Shown here: piece by piece, positions 6,130 through 9,583 of the stretch
Numbering within the stretch: the stretch's first letter is position 1
Layout: every line of letters starts with the position of its first letter
Assembly: GCA_014380705.1 (NCBI GenBank)
Contig: JACMJI010000371.1
Location: 1-9,583 of the forward strand
DNA length: 9,583 nucleotides
Direction: 5' to 3'
From: Gorillibacterium sp.
GTDB taxonomy: Bacteria; Bacillota; Bacilli; Paenibacillales; NBRC-103111
Position numbers and translations under genes: made by a program
The notes under the pieces: model-generated
The model's database searches: none
What the model was told of the DNA's origin: nothing
The model's input: only the letters and a program-made list of their open reading frames with translations

Positions 6130-6851
6130 TCAGACAATTGAATGTTCTCACCGGTGAAGAGCTGCGCAAGCTGCTCCAAGGCGGCAAGCTGAAGGTGCTG
6201 CTGCTGCTCTCCTTCTTCATTGGAGTTCTCTTCGTCTTCATCGGCGACCGCATGGGACTGGACGAAAATCTCCCGGTGGTCGCGCTGGAGCTGTTGCTTG
6301 TGGTTGTTTTTCCTTTATTCATGGTTTCCCTCGGCAGCGACCTCATGGTCGGAGAATTTAAGGATGGAACGATCAAGAACGCGCTGAAGCTGCCGGTCAG
6401 CAGAGAGACCCTCTTTATAGGGAAAATGCTCGCGGGGTGGACAGCAGGAGCCATTATTGTACTAAGTATGTTCGTCCCGACGTTCATAGGAAGCTTATTC
6501 ATTCAGGGCATGCCTGCACTGTCCGCGATTGGCGCGAGTATGGCGGTGGTGGGTGGCGCGATCCTTTTCTGCGGCTTGTTAGTGGTATTGGCAAACAGTG
6601 TATCCCTATGGACGGGGAGCGGTGGGGTCGGGCTTGTGGTCAGCATCGTGTTGTGGATGGCGATGGCTGTTGTTGGTTTTTTTGAACCACAGTTGAATCG
6701 ATTCTTCGTAACCGACTTCCCGGATTGGGTGCAGCCGTTCCTCTACGCGGGCGATGTCGGCGCGTCTGTAACAACGTTGCTATTTATGGTAGCCTACTAT
6801 ATCATTGGAACTATATTGGGCATGATCGCCTTCCAAAGGAAAGATATCTAA
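6126..6851 (+). CDS. ABC-2 type transporter permease
   Basis: A 241-residue integral membrane partner of the preceding ATPase. Six hydrophobic segments are visible: about residues 23-41 (VLLLLSFFIGVLFVFI), 51-70, 103-125, 131-156, 165-187 and 217-238. Between the second and third lies GEFKDGTIKNALKLPVSRE, the cytoplasmic coupling region typical of ABC-2/NatB-like permeases. The start at 6126 is preferred because GAGGAGCGG at 6111-6119 is correctly spaced and the ATGA overlap couples it to the ATPase gene; an ATG at 6096 would add ten polar residues (YCKEEERCS) and has no good ribosome binding site. The histidine kinase gene begins 3 bp after the stop. Confidence 0.92.
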   Translation: MIRQLNVLTGEELRKLLQGGKLKVLLLLSFFIGVLFVFIGDRMGLDENLPVVALELLLVVVFPLFMVSLGSDLMVGEFKDGTIKNALKLPVSRETLFIGKMLAGWTAGAIIVLSMFVPTFIGSLFIQGMPALSAIGASMAVVGGAILFCGLLVVLANSVSLWTGSGGVGLVVSIVLWMAMAVVGFFEPQLNRFFVTDFPDWVQPFLYAGDVGASVTTLLFMVAYYIIGTILGMIAFQRKDI

Positions 6852-6854
6852 CTT

Positions 6855-8321
6855 ATGTCTATTCGGTTGAAACTCCTATTAACTTATATATTCGGCATCT
6901 TACTGTCGGTGATGATTGTCGCAATGATGGGAATCGGTCTCGTCACGGCGTTCTTCTCCTATTTTACGAACGGCATTGCGAAGGAGCAAACCGTGGATGA
7001 GGCATTCCATCGAAGCATCGACCTGTTCGTGGACTTGCGCTATGCGGAGCGGTACACTCCAGAGGAGTTGAAGTCCCCTTCATTCGCAAATACATTTGGG
7101 GATCGGCTGCAGCCCTTCGGGGGCTTCCTCGTCGTCCGGCAAGGGGAGCGTTGGGAAAGCTACGGTGCGTTGAGAGAAGGCGAGGCATTCCTTACGCAGC
7201 TTCGGCGGGATGTATCGTCCCCAAGGAAGCACGCGGACGGCGTGTTCGTGGTGAGCACGTGGGAGGGACGCAACTTGCTTTCCGTGCAGTACGACTTTGC
7301 GCAAATGAACGATTCCTTAACGTTTTACCTCATCGCTGACGTGACGGAGACGGAGACGAAGGGCCATCGATTCCTATTCATCGTGCTTCTCGGCATTGCG
7401 ATCTTAATCGGCATTATTCTGGTCCCGTTGCTGTGGATCACGACAAAGGATATTGTGCAGCCGCTGAGACAGCTCGAACAGGGCTCCCGCCGCATCGCTG
7501 AAGGGGACCTGAACTTCAGCTTGCACTCGAAGATGAGGAACGAAGTGGGCAGTGTAATCCGCTCGTATGAGAAGATGCGCAGCGAGCTGCAACGATCGAT
7601 CGGGGTGCAGTTGGCCTTGGAGGAAAATCGCAAGCAGATGATTTCGAATATATCCCATGATCTAAAAACACCGCTGACCTCGATCAAGGGATATGTGGAG
7701 GGGATTCGGGAAGGCATCGCGGACGATCCGGAGAAAATGGAAAAGTATCTTGATGTGATTTATTCGAAGTCTCTCGACATGGACCGGATGATTGACGATC
7801 TGTTCCTGTTGTCAAAGCTCGATCTAGAGCAGGAACAGTTCCACTTGGAAGCGGTGCCGTTGGAAGAGTTTTATCGGCAGACGATGAATGAGCTGTCCAT
7901 GGAATACGAGGGTGCGGGATTGCGGCTGACGAGCGAGTATGAGGCGGGATCCGACGCTGTCGCGACGATGGATGCCCAGAAGATCAAGCGCGTAATTCTG
8001 AATATCGTCGGGAACTCAGTGAAATTTATGGGAAAACAGGATTCCCATGTCCACGTTCATTTTGGCCGTCAAGGGGTTGAATGGGTAATCGGGGTGACGG
8101 ATAATGGGCCCGGGATGAATCCGAGCGAGCTGGAGCGGATGTTTGATCGGTTCTACCGTGCGGACGCACATCGGAATCAGAACGTGGCCGGCTCCGGGTT
8201 GGGCCTTGCAATCGTGAAGCAGATCGTTACGTATCATGGTGGAACGATTCACGCAAGAAGTGAGCCGGGGAAGTCCATGTCGGTGATGTTTACTATTCCG
8301 ATGGATCATGTTAGAACATGA
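6855..8321 (+). CDS. Sensor histidine kinase with HAMP domain
   Basis: A 488-residue membrane kinase that should phosphorylate the regulator encoded next. Domains in order: membrane helix at about 8-36; extracytoplasmic domain at about 37-171, of no recognised type; second membrane helix at about 172-195; HAMP at about 196-248 (DIVQPLRQLEQG); dimerisation/phosphoacceptor helix with SHDLKTPLTSIKGY, phosphorylated His268; and an ATPase domain with N-box ILNIVGNSVKF (Asn387), G1 box DNGPGM (416-421), F-box FDRFYRAD and G2 box GSGLGLAI (446-453). All catalytic boxes are intact. The ~130-residue external domain separates it from BceS-like kinases, which have almost none and sense through their transporter. 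The gene begins 3 bp after the permease; its own ribosome binding site is weak, so translation is probably coupled. Confidence 0.94.
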   Translation: MSIRLKLLLTYIFGILLSVMIVAMMGIGLVTAFFSYFTNGIAKEQTVDEAFHRSIDLFVDLRYAERYTPEELKSPSFANTFGDRLQPFGGFLVVRQGERWESYGALREGEAFLTQLRRDVSSPRKHADGVFVVSTWEGRNLLSVQYDFAQMNDSLTFYLIADVTETETKGHRFLFIVLLGIAILIGIILVPLLWITTKDIVQPLRQLEQGSRRIAEGDLNFSLHSKMRNEVGSVIRSYEKMRSELQRSIGVQLALEENRKQMISNISHDLKTPLTSIKGYVEGIREGIADDPEKMEKYLDVIYSKSLDMDRMIDDLFLLSKLDLEQEQFHLEAVPLEEFYRQTMNELSMEYEGAGLRLTSEYEAGSDAVATMDAQKIKRVILNIVGNSVKFMGKQDSHVHVHFGRQGVEWVIGVTDNGPGMNPSELERMFDRFYRADAHRNQNVAGSGLGLAIVKQIVTYHGGTIHARSEPGKSMSVMFTIPMDHVRT

Positions 8322-8335
8322 CGGGAGAGTGTGGG

Positions 8336-9046
8336 ATGTCGAAGCGGAGAGTGTTAATTGTCGAGGACGATCAAGCGATTGCCGAGCTGGAGCGGGACTA
8401 TCTCGAGGTGCATGGCTATGAGGTGACCCTCCGGTCAGACGGTAAACAGGCACTTGAGGAAGTGCTGGAGAATGATTACAATCTCGTCATTCTAGACGTC
8501 ATGCTGCCAGGCATGGACGGCTTCGACATCTTACGACGGATCCGGGAGACAAAGTTTATTCCGGTGCTAATGGTATCTGCCCGCAAGGAGGATATTGACA
8601 AGATCCGGGGATTGGGCTTAGGTGCGGACGATTATGTGACAAAGCCGTTCAGCCCGTCGGAGCTCGTTGCGCGGGTGAAGGCACACCTCGAACGGTATGA
8701 CCGATTGACCGGGGCCGTAGTGGGCGCCGGACCTGTCCGGAAATCACGAGAGCTGAACATTCAGGGACTTGCGATTCAGGTCGATGCTAGACGGGTGATG
8801 CTTTACGGGGAAGAGGTCTCGCTGACCGCGAAAGAGTTCGACCTGCTGCTCTTCCTCGCGGAAAACCCGGATCGGGTATATTCCAAGGAAGCGCTGCTGG
8901 ATAAGGTATGGGGCATCGAGCACTTCGGTGATTCCGCCACGGTCACGGTCCACATCGGGAAGATCCGCGACAAGATCCAGAAGGACCCGTCGAAGCACCA
9001 GTTTATCGAAACGGTATGGGGCGCGGGGTATCGGTTTAAAATCTGA
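8336..9046 (+). CDS. OmpR/PhoB-family response regulator
   Basis: A 236-residue DNA-binding regulator and cognate partner of the upstream kinase. The receiver domain (about 1-120) has the acidic pair Asp11/Asp12 in VLIVEDD, phosphoacceptor Asp54 in VILDVMLPGMDG, Ser81 in VSAR and Lys103 in DDYVTKPF. The C-terminal winged helix (about 137-236) shows VSLTAKEFDLLLFLAENPDRV, the recognition-helix segment SATVTVHIGKIRDKI and the terminal VWGAGYRF. The start at 8336 is chosen because GGGAG at 8323-8327 sits 8 bp upstream. An in-frame ATG at 8318 overlaps the kinase stop but would add six unusual residues (MTGECG) before the normal SKRRVLIVEDD. Kinase before regulator is the less common gene order. 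The likely target is the phased hexamer array at 4299-4352. Confidence 0.94.
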   Translation: MSKRRVLIVEDDQAIAELERDYLEVHGYEVTLRSDGKQALEEVLENDYNLVILDVMLPGMDGFDILRRIRETKFIPVLMVSARKEDIDKIRGLGLGADDYVTKPFSPSELVARVKAHLERYDRLTGAVVGAGPVRKSRELNIQGLAIQVDARRVMLYGEEVSLTAKEFDLLLFLAENPDRVYSKEALLDKVWGIEHFGDSATVTVHIGKIRDKIQKDPSKHQFIETVWGAGYRFKI

Positions 9047-9049
9047 AAG

Positions 9050-9080
9050 AAAACCAATCTTGTGAAGATTGGTTTTTTCT
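9050..9080 (+). terminator. Strong Rho-independent terminator of the five-gene operon
   Basis: AAAACCAATCTT at 9050-9061 pairs perfectly with AAGATTGGTTTT at 9065-9076 across a 3-nt GTG loop. The stem flows into TTTTTTCTTT. It begins 4 bp after the response-regulator stop, so it marks the operon end; the A-rich left arm allows some function on the other strand. Confidence 0.92.
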
Positions 9081-9458
9081 TTATATATTGATGTATATTT
9101 TCAGCTTCCATATTTGTCGGGGCGTAGTATGGTAGGCTAACGGAAAGTAGAAAAAGGTTCAGGGTGATTCCGGAACTTCTTAATTATATACATGCTTTGC
9201 TTCAAGGTATCCCGCGGGGAACCGTATCGCTAGTGTCGGCAAGTTTTTAACTACGAATCAATTATAATAAAAAACTCCATAGCCTTTACTTAGGAATTGG
9301 TCTATTGTGGAATTAGAATAGTGGAATGGTGGGATATGTACAGTGATGATGATGGCTGTGTTCCTGACAGAGGCGCTAGGTTAACTAACCTAATACGATG
9401 TGAGCGTGATAGCAGCACTTAACGAATCCCGTTAGGTAAATTAATGTATGCGGCGTGA
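9081..9458. other. Non-coding region downstream of the operon
   Basis: No supported gene was found. Visible structures are an imperfect hairpin GTTCAGG / CCGGAAC at 9157-9176 with one mismatch, an AT-rich stretch with TATAAT at 9263-9268 but no matching -35, and the palindrome at 9377-9392. A 28-codon frame at 9336-9422 lacks support. Confidence 0.5.
9377..9392. repeat. Perfect palindrome TAGGTTA-AC-TAACCTA, candidate operator
   Basis: Two exact 7-bp inverted half-sites flank a 2-bp spacer. A related sequence, GTTAGGTA, lies about 40 bp downstream at 9431-9438. The size and symmetry suit a dimeric repressor such as the TetR or MarR type, and it lies upstream of the open frame that leaves the window. 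No promoter could be assigned to it. Confidence 0.4.
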
Positions 9459-9583
9459 TCCCAAGGGGAATATAAGGGATTGGAATCGACAGGTGTGGCG
9501 GGCCATCCGTTCAAATGGCTGACGGAATCCGACCCCCTCACGTTCAGCATGAATGATATTGAACACGTTTGGCAGCAGGGCAC
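9459..9583 (+). CDS. Possible partial gene, unrecognised (3' end outside window)
   Basis: The frame is open from after a TGA at 9456-9458 to the window end, 41 codons, including GHPFKWLTESDPLTFSMNDI. Possible starts are TTG at 9480, with AAGGGGAA about 10 bp upstream, or GTG at 9495. Third codon positions are rich in G and C, as in the operon genes, and the residue mix looks protein-like. No family was recognised. A chance open frame or a gene remnant is about as likely as a real gene. Confidence 0.3.

Noticed and set aside
8318..8335. Upstream ATG for the response regulator, overlapping the kinase stop
   Set aside because: It adds MTGECG before a normal receiver start; GGGAG at 8323-8327 is placed correctly for ATG 8336. 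It cannot be fully excluded.
9336..9422. 28-codon frame starting ATG TAC AGT
   Set aside because: Very short, no good ribosome binding site, no recognisable product, and it runs across the palindrome.

Overview
The window looks like chromosomal DNA of a Gram-positive, spore-forming Bacillota species, most likely a Paenibacillus-type or related Bacillales organism. This rests on strong purine-rich ribosome binding sites, frequent GTG starts, a berberine-bridge-type FAD oxidase related to Bacillus CotQ/YvdP behind a sigma-K-like promoter, and an ABC-2 transporter paired with an OmpR-family two-component system. No RNA gene, CRISPR array, transposase or complete mobile element was seen. All genes found lie on the + strand.

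Layout. (1) 1-1116: the C-terminal part of an ABC-F ATPase whose 5' end lies outside the window, closed by a hairpin terminator near 1151-1194. (2) 1117-1490: non-coding DNA with an inverted repeat and a sigma-K-like promoter. (3) 1491-2849: an FAD-dependent oxidase of the berberine bridge family, a candidate spore-coat enzyme. (4) 2850-4281: a decayed zone. It has 476 bp with no recognisable gene, then two unequal relatives of the same medium-chain (NADPH quinone/alcohol) dehydrogenase family, both with large in-frame internal deletions. (5) 4282-9080: a compact five-gene operon. It encodes a secreted protein of unknown function, an ABC-2 type ATPase, its membrane permease, a sensor histidine kinase and an OmpR-family response regulator, and ends in a strong intrinsic terminator. 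(6) 9081-9583: mostly non-coding, with a perfect palindrome and a short open frame that runs off the window end.

How the genes work together. The operon genes are spaced 28 bp, -4 bp (ATGA overlap), 3 bp and 14 bp apart, so they should be co-transcribed and co-translated. The likely design is an envelope-stress or peptide-response module. The kinase has an extracytoplasmic domain of about 130 residues; the regulator probably controls the operon, and the ATPase and permease form an exporter. The exported lead protein could be a sensor accessory, a cargo binder or a cell-surface effector. The short region before the operon holds TTTAGA-like hexamers starting at 4299, 4310, 4321, 4332 and 4345. 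The first four are exactly 11 bp apart, one helical turn, which is how an OmpR-family regulator would be expected to bind. This is the most interesting unexplained signal in the window.

Composition is mosaic. The ABC-F gene and the second dehydrogenase remnant are visibly AT-rich, whereas the operon and the first dehydrogenase remnant are GC-rich, which suggests pieces of different origin or age.
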